Assembly: GCF_017114995.1 (NCBI RefSeq)
Contig: NZ_JABXKL010000032.1
Coordinates: forward strand, 124,001 to 188,000
Direction of reading: 5' to 3'
Source of the DNA: Nostoc sp. NMS9
GTDB lineage: Bacteria; Cyanobacteriota; Cyanobacteriia; Cyanobacteriales; Nostocaceae
DNA length: 64,000 nt
Both the position numbers and the translations under genes were made by a program. Positions 27,995 to 36,851 of this stretch are shown here, one piece after another. The notes under the pieces were generated by a model. The model was not told where the DNA came from. It searched no databases and was given only the letters and a program-made list of their open reading frames with translations. Numbering within the stretch: position 1 is the first letter of the stretch; every line of letters begins with the position of its first letter.

Positions 27995-28402
27995 TACCTC
28001 TGGAGCGCTATTATCACTCTCAGCAATCAAAATATCATGAAATTATTGCTGAAACTAAGTTTCAGCAATTTTATAAAAATGGTAAGTTTAGTCAAAAAAT
28101 AGTGTGAGTACTACATACTTACAATATACAGCAATTATACTAATCTTACAATTCGACTTTAGATTGACGCTTTTTTATTACTCTCATTAGAGAATATTTA
28201 GAACCTTTTTTCTGTGTGCTTGCTTCCAAATGAAGATTTTTTGGTTTTGCCGATCAAACCTTTTAAAAAGATTCAAGGTCAGCATCTTATTTTTCTCTCA
28301 TCAGATATATAAAAGAGGGCTAAAGTCGAGTTACAAGTTATGATGTGGTTACCCTGGAGAGGAAAAAATTTTAAGAGTATCCTAAATTTACAAAATATAT
28401 TC

Positions 28403-28490
28403 GACATCTCCAGAAATTATTATTCGTTGGCTGAAACCCTATGTAGAGACGTAGCACTACTACGTCTCTACATTCATTTTCGGAGATGTC
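28403..28490. repeat. Nested inverted-repeat element with GTAGAGACG core
   Basis: Outer ends GACATCTCC (28403-28411) and GGAGATGTC (28482-28490) enclose a perfect 14-bp inner palindrome, ATGTAGAGACGTAG (28441-28454) with CTACGTCTCTACAT (28460-28473). It resembles a tiny MITE; the core recurs at 42251, 53251 and, as GTAGGGAC, 59851. The remaining 27995-28534 region has no gene. Confidence 0.75.
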
Positions 28491-28534
28491 TAATCTATGC
28501 AAACAGATTCTGGGTTACAACTTTGGATTAATAA

Positions 28535-29776
28535 CTATCTTAGTGAAACCAACAAGTTTTGATTGATTGTCATTTGTAAATCGGTATTTGGGTCAATGGC
28601 AATTAAGTCAACACTATTCTTGCCAAAGAACAGACCAACCAACGCACCGATACCAGCACCACCTAAGACTTCTTCTGTGGCAATGGCGCGATCGCCTGTG
28701 ACAGCAGATACCGCAGTTGCTGCACCTGCGCCCAATACAGTATTTTTGATAATTGAACCAACACTAGTACCTTTCTTGACGGTTTCAGTTTTAGTAATAA
28801 CGTCAGAAGTAGCGTTCAGCTGATACTCTTGACCGCTAGTTAAAACTAGTTTCTCGGCAACGAATTGAGAACCACCCGTAGCAGGTTTAAGTTGACCAAC
28901 AACTTGACTACCAGCAGGAATGACTACAGATCCGTCTTGCGTCACCACGTTTTGGGATACTGTCAATGTCAAGGGCGATGTTTCATCCTTTGTAACTAGA
29001 ATTTTTTCTGCTTTGTCATACTTCACAGGAATAGTAGTCCCTTGCGCAATTGTCACTGATGCAGGTGTTGGGGTAGTAGATCCGACAGCCACAACATAAG
29101 GCGAGTTAATTGCTGAGGCTTGATTAGAACTAACTAATGCTTGGTAGATAAAAGCTGCTACTTGTGCCCGTGTAGCAGTTGCAGTTGGATTCAGTAACTT
29201 TACATTCGGATAGTTCACCACAATTTGCTTTTCAGTTGCTGCGGCGATCGGGCTACGGGCATAGCTAGCGATGTTAGAGGCATCGTTGAAGTATTGCAGA
29301 GTGCTTTCGGTATTACCACTGGGACTATATTCCAAACCGTTAGCGAGGGAAACTAAAACCTGTTCGCGGGGAATAGCCTGGTTAGGCTCAAAGCGATTAC
29401 TGGGATAACCAGATAAGAAACCAATGGTATAAGCTTGCTGAATTGCACTGGATGCCCAATAGTTGCTAGGTACATCAGTAAAACTGATTGGCTGCCGTTG
29501 CTGTGCTTTTTGGAAAGCTTTGTTGACCATCGCGGCAAATTGAGCGCGTGTCACCGGTTCTTCTGGGCGGAAGCTACCATCAGGAAATCCGGCAATTACA
29601 CCTCGCTGTGACAATTGTTGAATGAATTGTGCTGCCCAATAGTTAGATGAAACATCAGAAAAAGTCGTTTGAGCTAAAGATGGTGAAGCTGTAATGAAAG
29701 GCGCTACAGTACCGACTGTGACGCTCAAAGCCATGAGTGCAGCTGTTCTCGATTGCCAACGATTTAAGTTAAACAT
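28535..29776 (-). CDS. Secreted SLH-domain protein with C-terminal beta domain, 413 aa
   Basis: A signal peptide (residues 1-36, ending SPSLAQ) is followed by three S-layer homology units (about 37-215): FSDVSSNYWAAQFIQQLSQR, FPDGSFRPEEPVTRAQFAAM, FTDVPSNYWASSAIQQAYTI, then RFEPNQAIPREQVLVSLANG. SLH domains attach proteins to cell wall polymers in the outer envelope. Residues about 240-413 are a beta-rich module (PVKYDKAEKILVTKDET, VVIPAGSQVVGQLKP) with a glycine/alanine hydrophobic segment (VLGGAGIGALVGLFF). That module is homologous to the 237-aa protein at 32595. The SLH part is duplicated in the 30304 gene, with 275 bp identical. Confidence 0.88.
   Translation of the reverse strand: MFNLNRWQSRTAALMALSVTVGTVAPFITASPSLAQTTFSDVSSNYWAAQFIQQLSQRGVIAGFPDGSFRPEEPVTRAQFAAMVNKAFQKAQQRQPISFTDVPSNYWASSAIQQAYTIGFLSGYPSNRFEPNQAIPREQVLVSLANGLEYSPSGNTESTLQYFNDASNIASYARSPIAAATEKQIVVNYPNVKLLNPTATATRAQVAAFIYQALVSSNQASAINSPYVVAVGSTTPTPASVTIAQGTTIPVKYDKAEKILVTKDETSPLTLTVSQNVVTQDGSVVIPAGSQVVGQLKPATGGSQFVAEKLVLTSGQEYQLNATSDVITKTETVKKGTSVGSIIKNTVLGAGAATAVSAVTGDRAIATEEVLGGAGIGALVGLFFGKNSVDLIAIDPNTDLQMTINQNLLVSLR
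29103..29377 (-). repeat. 275-bp tract identical to 30335-30609
   Basis: The two tracts match base for base over 275 bp. Immediately outside, similarity falls to roughly 90 percent on the N-terminal side and is lost on the other side. This fits recent gene conversion or duplication. Confidence 0.85.
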
Positions 29777-30095
29777 TATTTTTTACTCCGGTACAATTAT
29801 TTTTTTACTGTTAATTAGTTAGACATTGACTAAAGTACAAGGTTCCTAATTTTTCTAGTTTTTGTCAAAACCATTACTTTAGTCATACAGTCATAATTAA
29901 AAAAATCTATGGCAAATGAACTAGCTAATAAAAGTAATGTCATCACACTATTACCTATTAGCAAATTTCCAAAAATATAGATACTGAGTGAGACGATGTA
30001 GAGAAAGAATAGGCGCTGTTAAATAGACAATTTTATGGTTAAAAGTAAAGGCGATCGCACACTCTAGTTAAAGTAGCGATCGCCTATTAAATAGA

Positions 30096-30220
30096 TAGAC
30101 CTCTTGCAAAAATCCTTGAATCACCCCTCCCCTTCACAAGGGGAGGGGGCAAGATTTCAAGTTTCCCCCCTTTATAGGGGGGGATTAAGGGGGGTCTATT
30201 CGACTTATGCAAGAGGTCTA
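30096..30220. mobile_element. MITE-like element, 125 bp with perfect 13-bp terminal repeats
   Basis: TAGACCTCTTGCA (30096-30108) and TGCAAGAGGTCTA (30208-30220) are perfect inverted repeats. The interior has CCCCTCCCCTTCACAAGGGG and CCCCCCTTTATAGGGGGGG runs like those of the 27822 element but different ends. No coding frame is inside. The rest of 29777-30303 holds HIP1 sites and no gene. Confidence 0.7.
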
Positions 30221-30303
30221 ATAACTATCTAAGTCAATAGATTCTAATTGTGACTAATACAGGTGTTGAAGTAGTAGACCCGACAACTACTGTATATGGC
30301 GAG

Positions 30304-32328
30304 TTAATTGCTAAGTTTTAACACGACATAGGGTGAGTTAATTGCTGAGGCTTGATTAGAACTAACTAATGCTTGGTAGATAAAAGCTGCTACTTGTGCC
30401 CGTGTAGCAGTTGCAGTTGGATTCAGTAACTTTACATTCGGATAGTTCACCACAATTTGCTTTTCAGTTGCTGCGGCGATCGGGCTACGGGCATAGCTAG
30501 CGATGTTAGAGGCATCGTTGAAGTATTGCAGAGTGCTTTCGGTATTACCACTGGGACTATATTCCAAACCGTTAGCGAGGGAAACTAAAACCTGTTCGCG
30601 GGGAATAGCTTGATTAGGCTCAAAGCGATTTCCAGGATAACCAGATAAGAAACCAATAGTATAGGCTTGCCCAATCGCACTAGATGCCCAATAGTTACTG
30701 GGTACATCAGCAAAATTGATTGCTGTCCGTTGCTGGGCTTTTGGGAAAGCTTTGTCGATCATCGCGGCAAATTGAGCGCGTGTCACCGGTTCTTCAGGGC
30801 GGAAGCTACCATCAGGAAATCCGGCAATTACACCTTGCTGAGACAATTGTTGAATAAATTGTGCCGCCCAATAGTTAGATGAAACATCAGAAAAAGCAGT
30901 TTGAGTTGAAGATAACGGGGAGCATCCCACTGTGATGAGTTTGTCTTGCAAAGGATAATTCACTGGATCGCAAACAAAACCTGCCGACTTAGCCTCTATA
31001 GAAGTCCGCGTTGGCGGATTTTGTTTCTCTGGCTGTGATTTCCAATCGTCAGATATTTTTTCGAGAGTGGGATGCTTACTTAAAAACTCTGAGTCTGCAA
31101 CAATATCGTGAGGCCCCTTAACACTTATCTTAGAACTATTGAGATAGATATTATAATCATAAACAACGTTTTTGTTTTTAGTGTTGTTATTAATATTTTT
31201 TCCAGGAAAAGCATAGAGAATGTTCCTGAGAATTCTGACATCGGATGAGGTATGAGCAAATATTTGCCCACCATTAAGTTCTGGACTCTGATTATTCAAA
31301 AAAGCTGTGTTATTTACAATGTCAACATGTTCGCTTAAAAATGCATGAATCCCTGAACCACCATTATTAAATGCAAGATTGTTTTTAACTAAAGTACGTC
31401 CTTTATATGCATCCAATTTTGAATTGTCTTGATTTCTTGTACTATCGATAATAATGCCATTACCGTCTGTGATCTTTCCGACTGCAATCCAAGGGATGTA
31501 CATGCGATTGTTGTAGGTCTTGTTGTTGGTAACAAACATTTTGTATCCCTGGTTGTTGTCAGAATTCCAATTATTCAACATTGAAATACCACTAGAACCA
31601 TAAACACCATACCAGGCATTATTAAATACCACATTATTATCTATTGTTACATAGTCTGCTTGAATCGCTGAAATACCTGCTCCTCCACAGTCATGCACTT
31701 TGTTGTTCAGAATACGGATGTGATGAACATGACCATTCGTTCGTCCGTCAACGTTGATACAGTTTCCATTCGTCAGTGGGTTTTGTTTGTTAGTCTTCTC
31801 ACTCATCGCGTAATCAAGGGTTATATTGGCATTGTTTCCTATAACCTCTAGTCCGTTGATCTCGATATATGAAGCTTTATTTGAAATCGTGATCCCATTC
31901 CATGTATTGTGCTGAATTTTTGGGAAATGCCCAGGATATGCTTTATACCTAATCCATGCATTTGCAGTTCCAGAACGTTTAATATTTACTACATTTCCAG
32001 CTTTGCCTGTATTTGTGTATACTCCGTTCATAATCAATACTGTATCGCCAGGGTTGGTAAGGTCTGCTGCCTTTTGAATTGTCCTAAAAGCTGATGAAGT
32101 AGAGAGTCCACTATTATTGTCGTTTCCACTACCACTAACATAGTATGTTTTCGGTGTTGAATTCTGGCTGATTAAGTTGTCGTGGCTGGATAGACTTATT
32201 TCCTTGTTAGTGGATACCTGGCGGACGTTTTCAACTAAAGATACTTTTATACTTTCTCCCTGAGCCGAAAGACTTAATACCAGGGGAATTGCAAGATATG
32301 TGCTTAAACCGAAACCTTGAATTACCAC
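30304..32328 (-). CDS. Secreted right-handed beta-helix protein with C-terminal SLH domains, 674 aa
   Basis: The GTG start at 32328 has GAGGAG nine bases upstream. A signal-like hydrophobic start (LSTYLAIPLVLSLSAQGES) is followed by the beta-helix opening KTYYVSGSGNDNNSGLSTSS, FRTIQKAADLTNPGDTVLIM, then about ten coils with asparagine ladders (IRILNNKVHDCGGAGISAIQ, VTIDNNVVFNNAWYGVYGSS, VDIVNNTAFLNNQSPELNGG), typical of polysaccharide lyases, epimerases or adhesins. Residues about 490-670 are SLH units nearly identical to those of the 28535 gene. It is probably a wall-attached carbohydrate-acting or adhesive protein. The C-terminus stops abruptly (SPYVVLKLSN) where the neighbour continues into its beta module. 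Confidence 0.87.
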   Translation of the reverse strand: MVIQGFGLSTYLAIPLVLSLSAQGESIKVSLVENVRQVSTNKEISLSSHDNLISQNSTPKTYYVSGSGNDNNSGLSTSSAFRTIQKAADLTNPGDTVLIMNGVYTNTGKAGNVVNIKRSGTANAWIRYKAYPGHFPKIQHNTWNGITISNKASYIEINGLEVIGNNANITLDYAMSEKTNKQNPLTNGNCINVDGRTNGHVHHIRILNNKVHDCGGAGISAIQADYVTIDNNVVFNNAWYGVYGSSGISMLNNWNSDNNQGYKMFVTNNKTYNNRMYIPWIAVGKITDGNGIIIDSTRNQDNSKLDAYKGRTLVKNNLAFNNGGSGIHAFLSEHVDIVNNTAFLNNQSPELNGGQIFAHTSSDVRILRNILYAFPGKNINNNTKNKNVVYDYNIYLNSSKISVKGPHDIVADSEFLSKHPTLEKISDDWKSQPEKQNPPTRTSIEAKSAGFVCDPVNYPLQDKLITVGCSPLSSTQTAFSDVSSNYWAAQFIQQLSQQGVIAGFPDGSFRPEEPVTRAQFAAMIDKAFPKAQQRTAINFADVPSNYWASSAIGQAYTIGFLSGYPGNRFEPNQAIPREQVLVSLANGLEYSPSGNTESTLQYFNDASNIASYARSPIAAATEKQIVVNYPNVKLLNPTATATRAQVAAFIYQALVSSNQASAINSPYVVLKLSN
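30335..30609 (-). repeat. 275-bp tract identical to 29103-29377
   Basis: This is the partner of the identical tract in the 28535 gene. Just downstream, GAGTTAATTGCT occurs twice (30301-30312 and 30335-30346) around 22 bp, marking a probable recombination joint at the 3' end of this gene. Confidence 0.85.
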
Positions 32329-32594
32329 AAGAACAGGCTCCTCGATCGCTACTACTTAACAAAAGTATCAGGATATTCCATAATTTTGAATACTCTTTTA
32401 GATACAGAATACAATAGAGCCAACTTTTAAATAAGTATTCCAATAAATATTCATACTGATTAAGACGATATAGACGTGGAATAGTTGCTGTTCAATAGAA
32501 TTTTTTAGGGTTAAAAATAAATGCGATCGCACACTCTAGTTAAAGTGGCGATCGCATATAGATGATTAAATTCACAACTTGAATCAAGTTAAAT

Positions 32595-33308
32595 CTAGTA
32601 GCGGGATTGTGGTACTAAATTCAAGTTAGAATTCAGTGTGAGTCTCAAATCTTGTGCAGGTCTGAGGACAAAAGCATTTCCTTCTTTTTTCCGCAACAGC
32701 ACGCTAGCACCCGCACCCGCAGCCGCACCAATAACAGGTTTTAAATCGTCAATTCTGTTGTTGCCAGTAATTAGTGAACCTAAAAGACCAGCACCCCCAC
32801 CAATAGCTGCATCAGTTAAAACCTGACTGCTGTTGGGCCCCTGTTTAACTCTTTGAGTTGTGGTGTATGTCCGAGAAGTTGCATTAATCGACTGACGCTG
32901 ACCATTAGAAAATTCTAATTCTTGAGCGACAAACCTTACGCCTTTTCCTTGGTTATCATCTCTATCTCTGGAATAACCATCTAAGTCAACAGGTTCTAAC
33001 CGTCCATTTACTTTAGTACCAGCAGGAATTAATACATTTCTATTCCTATCGATAATGTCATTGGCAATTCTCAAGGTTAGAGATTTACTTTCTCCAGGAG
33101 CAATAGTAATTGTCTCTTTATCGTAGGTGACAGGAAAAGCAACTCCAGAAGGAATGGTAACGTTTCCGTATTGCCCAATTCTGTCTTGCCCAATTCTATA
33201 TTGTGCATTAGCAGGAGCCAAGCTCAATAAGGGACTAATGACAGTTGTAGTAACCGCCATTGCCATAAGTGCAGCAGTTCCAGATTTCCATTGATGTAGG
33301 CGGGTCAT
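32595..33308 (-). CDS. Secreted beta-module protein related to the SLH protein's C-terminus, 237 aa
   Basis: The N-terminal signal peptide (RLHQWKSGTAALMAMAVTTT, cut near ANA-QY) is similar to that of the 28535 protein. The mature region aligns by eye with residues 240-413 of that protein: VTIPSGVAFPVTYDKETITI, NVLIPAGTKVNGRLEPVD, FVAQELEFSNGQRQSINATS, a glycine-rich hydrophobic stretch (IGGGAGLLGSLITGN), and ending DLRLTLNSNLNLV. So it is the same module without SLH anchors. The function is unknown; the glycine-rich segment suggests membrane insertion or assembly. It stands alone behind a HIP1-containing spacer (32329-32594). Confidence 0.8.
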   Translation of the reverse strand: MTRLHQWKSGTAALMAMAVTTTVISPLLSLAPANAQYRIGQDRIGQYGNVTIPSGVAFPVTYDKETITIAPGESKSLTLRIANDIIDRNRNVLIPAGTKVNGRLEPVDLDGYSRDRDDNQGKGVRFVAQELEFSNGQRQSINATSRTYTTTQRVKQGPNSSQVLTDAAIGGGAGLLGSLITGNNRIDDLKPVIGAAAGAGASVLLRKKEGNAFVLRPAQDLRLTLNSNLNLVPQSRY

Positions 33309-33711
33309 AAGAGGGTTATCCTTTGTATATGTGATGTATTTAATGACGAGGATTCACTGAGTTTGTTTCTGACTGTTTTTGAACCTGTCTATAGACGTAT
33401 ACAAGTACTTATTATGATGGGAAGTTGGAGCGATCGCGTCGGCGTAGACCGTCGTAGACATCGCTGTTCAGAATTTGTATCGTGCTAATGTGCGTTACTA
33501 AAATTAAAGGTGAGACACTTTTAGGACGCAAAATGAGTATTATTTTGTTCCAGAATGCTGTTTTATTACTTATGTCCGCATATCTTAAGCCATCAAGTAG
33601 AGGTGAATAGGCTGACTGCTAACTATTATTTTTATTTTAGATTGATTTGCTAGGACTGGAGAAATATTTTCGCTTTTTTAACGAATGATTTACTATCTGT
33701 TATATGGGTAT
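33309..33711. other. Intergenic region with an interspersed repeat, no gene seen
   Basis: It contains a copy of the 29-bp GC-rich repeat (33436-33464, GCGTCGGCGTAGACC and on) directly after a HIP1 octamer. No gene or RNA is recognised in the remaining sequence. Confidence 0.5.
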
Positions 33712-36161
33712 TTAAGATTGCTGCTGACGCTGTTTAATCTCTGCGATCGGTAATAGCAAAGTATCTTCTATTTGCTGTCGCACTTCACGGCTAACATAAC
33801 AATCACTATTTAGACAAGATATGAGTATTTTATGGGCATCGTAATATTGTTTAAATATTTCTTTTTGCTCGTCAGTAAAATGCCATTCATGACCAATGTT
33901 TCGATAGCTAATAAGTAAAAGTTTGAGTTTTTCAACCCAAGATTTTCCATTAGCTCTCCACAAGGTTTTAAATATTCCTCTATCCTTATCTGGATCGGGT
34001 ATTTGTTGTTTAAACCTTCTTAGTGAGCGCTGTAATTCATAGTCTGATGTCGATGTAATAGCACGATTTAAAGCATATGATAGTTGAGACCCGATTTTAA
34101 ATTTAGAAACAGTACTGGCAGCAAACGCAAGCTTACGAGAATGATTAAGGGCAGAAATTAGAGCATTATCAACTTCAAACTCATCTGCATGAAGACTAAG
34201 ATGACGAAGTGGTTCCTCGTCCTCGGTACTGAAAAAGTTCAACCTGTTTAGTAGAAGAAAACGGCTCTTTTTTAACCCATTTATAGCAGAATCAAAGCTA
34301 TTTTTTAACCCATCTCTTATAGCATAATCGAAATTGTCTCGGTTAGATTCAGATTCAAAGTCTAGCTCACTTTCAGACTTAGTTAAGTAATTATTTAAGC
34401 TAAAATCAAAATTAAATTCATAATCAAAATCTATATAAAACTCTCTAACAGTTAGTGTTGTAAAAGGAACTTTTACTGAAATGGATTTTTGATTTACCCA
34501 GGTTATAAAATATAGTAAATTTTCATGTTTACTTAAAATTGCATCAATTTTCTCTTTGATCAACAGCAATAATCGATCTGCACTTGGTGACATCCCAACT
34601 GCTAGCAGAAATACTTCTTGCCAGCGCTTTTCAGTGATATGACTAACAAGATTTTGCAACGCTTCTTCTGATGACTGTCTTACAACCACAAATTCTCTAG
34701 CTGTGAAATACTCATGAAATGTGAGGTGAGAAAATGAGTAAATCCCTTTTGCCCTTGCGACAACTAGTCCATGATGATGTTCAATTGAACGCAAAACTTG
34801 CTCACTGTCAAGTTGCAATGCTTCTTCGTCAGTATTGGCATCTGTAAATTGCGGATGTATTCTGTAATGTATTGCTCTGCTACTTTTTGCTTGAAGAAAT
34901 AGTCACCGCGCTCAAACGTAGTCAGAGCCATTTTGCTGAGTAAATCTTCTTTGCGTTGAACTGATAGCTTTTTGTAAATCTGATCGCGTTGAATTCCCCG
35001 CTTGGCATCCCATTTTTTCAATAACGCATCTAGTCCTTCTTTATATAACTCAGAACGATTTGCAGGAAAATCTCCTGACTCTTCAAATGCTAAACAAAGC
35101 AACGTCAGCAGCAGCGGACTTGCAGCAAGTTGTTTGATTCGGCTATTCTCTTCGAGACGTTTGATAAAAGTCTCTGGTTTTACAGCTTTCTCCTTAAACC
35201 AGTTATTGGCAAAGTTGGAAATTTGGTTATCGTCAAAATCAGCAACTTCTACCTCTGTGAATTTCTCAAAAATATACTCTCGTGCTGCAATTCGGCAGGT
35301 CATCACAAACTGATTTTTTGGGTAACGCTCAGAAAACTCACGAATTTCCTTTAATATGCGATCGCTATCCTCTTCTCTAACCTCATCCAACCCATCGAGT
35401 AAAATTAATGCCTTGCCATAGGTTAGTACATCTCGAATAGAAGAGATAGGATTTATTATCTCTTCAGTGATATATTGCAATAATCCAGGTTTATTTGCAG
35501 CTTCCGCAAAGCTTTTGAGGGTAACAAAAATCGGTACACGTTCAGCCTGAAATTCACCTCCAATACACTGAATTGCTAAATACTTCAAAAATGTGGTTTT
35601 GCCTGCACCTGGTTTACCCAAAATCATCAGCTTGGAATATTTCTCAACCGCTTCCAGTCCTGGCAATCGTTTTTCAGTAATTCTGTTGAGTCCAAAGAGG
35701 TCAAAATCCTGGCTTTTACACTGTTGTAATAATTCATCAATGCCTAACCGCCGCTGTCCAGTGATTTTATCCAAAATATTAACGCTGGTGTAAATGTCAT
35801 TCAACCCGATGGGCTGAGTCATATCTAGCACCCGCATTGTGCCGCAACGTTCTTGAATGATGGGTTTTATCTTTTCGCGTACCCCTTGGACGATCGCATC
35901 AATATCAATGCTGTTATCTTGATTAATCTCTGGTTCACTGGCTGTTTCAGCAACTATTTCTTCCCACTCTAGATATAGCCTGTCGCAAATCTGGACAAAG
36001 AGATTGCGGTCAACAGGTTTACCTGTAAAGAACTTTCCGATCGGCTGGCGAGTTACTTCTAACTCTTCAGCTAATGCCTTTTGAGTTAAGGAATAACGAA
36101 TTAAAGCTCTTTTTGCTTTTTGGATACCTTCTGGAGAACAGGAAAGCGATCGCCCGGTCAT
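33712..36161 (-). pseudogene. NACHT NTPase (bacterial NLR-like), split by a one-base frameshift
   Basis: Frame 1 (36161-34764) has an N-terminal helix-turn-helix (about 10-60, LTQKALAEELEVTRQPIGKF) and a NACHT domain: Walker A LGKPGAGKTTFL (181-192), Walker B ALILLDGLDEV (251-261), then RSELYKEGLDALLKKWDAKR. Frame 2 (34818-33712) continues with SIEHHHGLVVARAKGIYSFS and HLTFHEYFTAREFV, the conserved second NACHT helical domain, and a C-terminal region. Adding one C in the stretch at about 34844-34846 restores NLPDANTDEEALQLDSEQ, the expected joining sequence. Proteins of this layout include bacterial NLR-related antiphage proteins. Either the gene is inactivated or there is a sequencing error; two separate genes are unlikely. 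Confidence 0.82.
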
Positions 36162-36323
36162 AAGCTAACCACTACACTTTTGCTGATTCTAACTACCAAT
36201 TTGGCAATTCATCCTCATCGCATACACAAGTCACTCATATCACCAACCTGTATTTAAGCCTAGAACAAACACTCACCTGTCAAAGTATGGATATAGAGAT
36301 TCTAACGATTTGGGAGGGAGTCA

Positions 36324-36521
36324 ATGTTATCCAAGAAATTTCCTTCAAGAGATGAAGTGCTGGCTGTTGTAACACTGATTATGGTGATTGGTTCTCTCAC
36401 TCTTGCAGTTATTGACGAGAAGAGTCGCCCTCCATTTCTAGATTTAACCAAATTTGCTGTCGGTACATACATTGGATTGTTGATACCTCGGTCAAGGTCA
36501 AATGATAGCGATCGCAACTAG
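36324..36521 (+). CDS. Small membrane protein divergent from the NACHT gene, 65 aa
   Basis: GGGAGGGA lies four bases before ATG 36324, a strong ribosome site, which supports a real gene. The product has one helix (VLAVVTLIMVIGSLTLAVID), a short loop (EKSRPPF) and a second glycine-containing helix (LTKFAVGTYIGLLIP), ending in a basic-polar tail. It reads away from the NACHT gene with about 160 bp between starts. Not recognised; a membrane partner or effector for the NACHT protein is possible but unproven. Confidence 0.65.
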   Translation: MLSKKFPSRDEVLAVVTLIMVIGSLTLAVIDEKSRPPFLDLTKFAVGTYIGLLIPRSRSNDSDRN

Positions 36522-36554
36522 CCAATAACAATCCTAAATAATTCCTAACAGACA

Positions 36555-36587
36555 AGATCCCCGACTTCTTTGAAAAGTCAGGGATCT
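36555..36587. terminator. Hairpin downstream of the 65-aa gene
   Basis: AGATCCCCGACTT (36555-36567) pairs with AAGTCAGGGATCT (36575-36587) with one mismatch. This GATCCCCGACTT palindrome is a common dispersed hairpin in cyanobacteria; here it sits just after a plus-strand gene. The rest of 36522-36851 holds no gene. Confidence 0.55.
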
Positions 36588-36851
36588 GTAACTTTCAATT
36601 CTCACAAATCAAAAAAGAATGTTTTCTTCTCAGACAACAGAAAGAAATAACAAAAGCCTCCTGGAGAGTTTTATTTTTCTCCGAAGACAGTAAAACTTTT
36701 TCATGCAATAAGAAAAATTGACTGATAGTATTGTAAATTTTTGTAAATTTGATGTCTTCAAGACTAGAAACCTGATATCTAGATAGCTAAACTAACAAAC
36801 AGTGCATCTGTACTGTTATTTATTAAAAGTAGATGTGGCGCTATAGCCTGA

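Noticed and set aside
28340..28531. 63-aa plus-strand frame
   Set aside because: It runs through the nested inverted-repeat element at 28403-28490.
34764..34818. Two separate overlapping genes in the NACHT region
   Set aside because: The overlap peptides do not match the family, whereas the one-base-corrected frame gives a continuous NACHT sequence.
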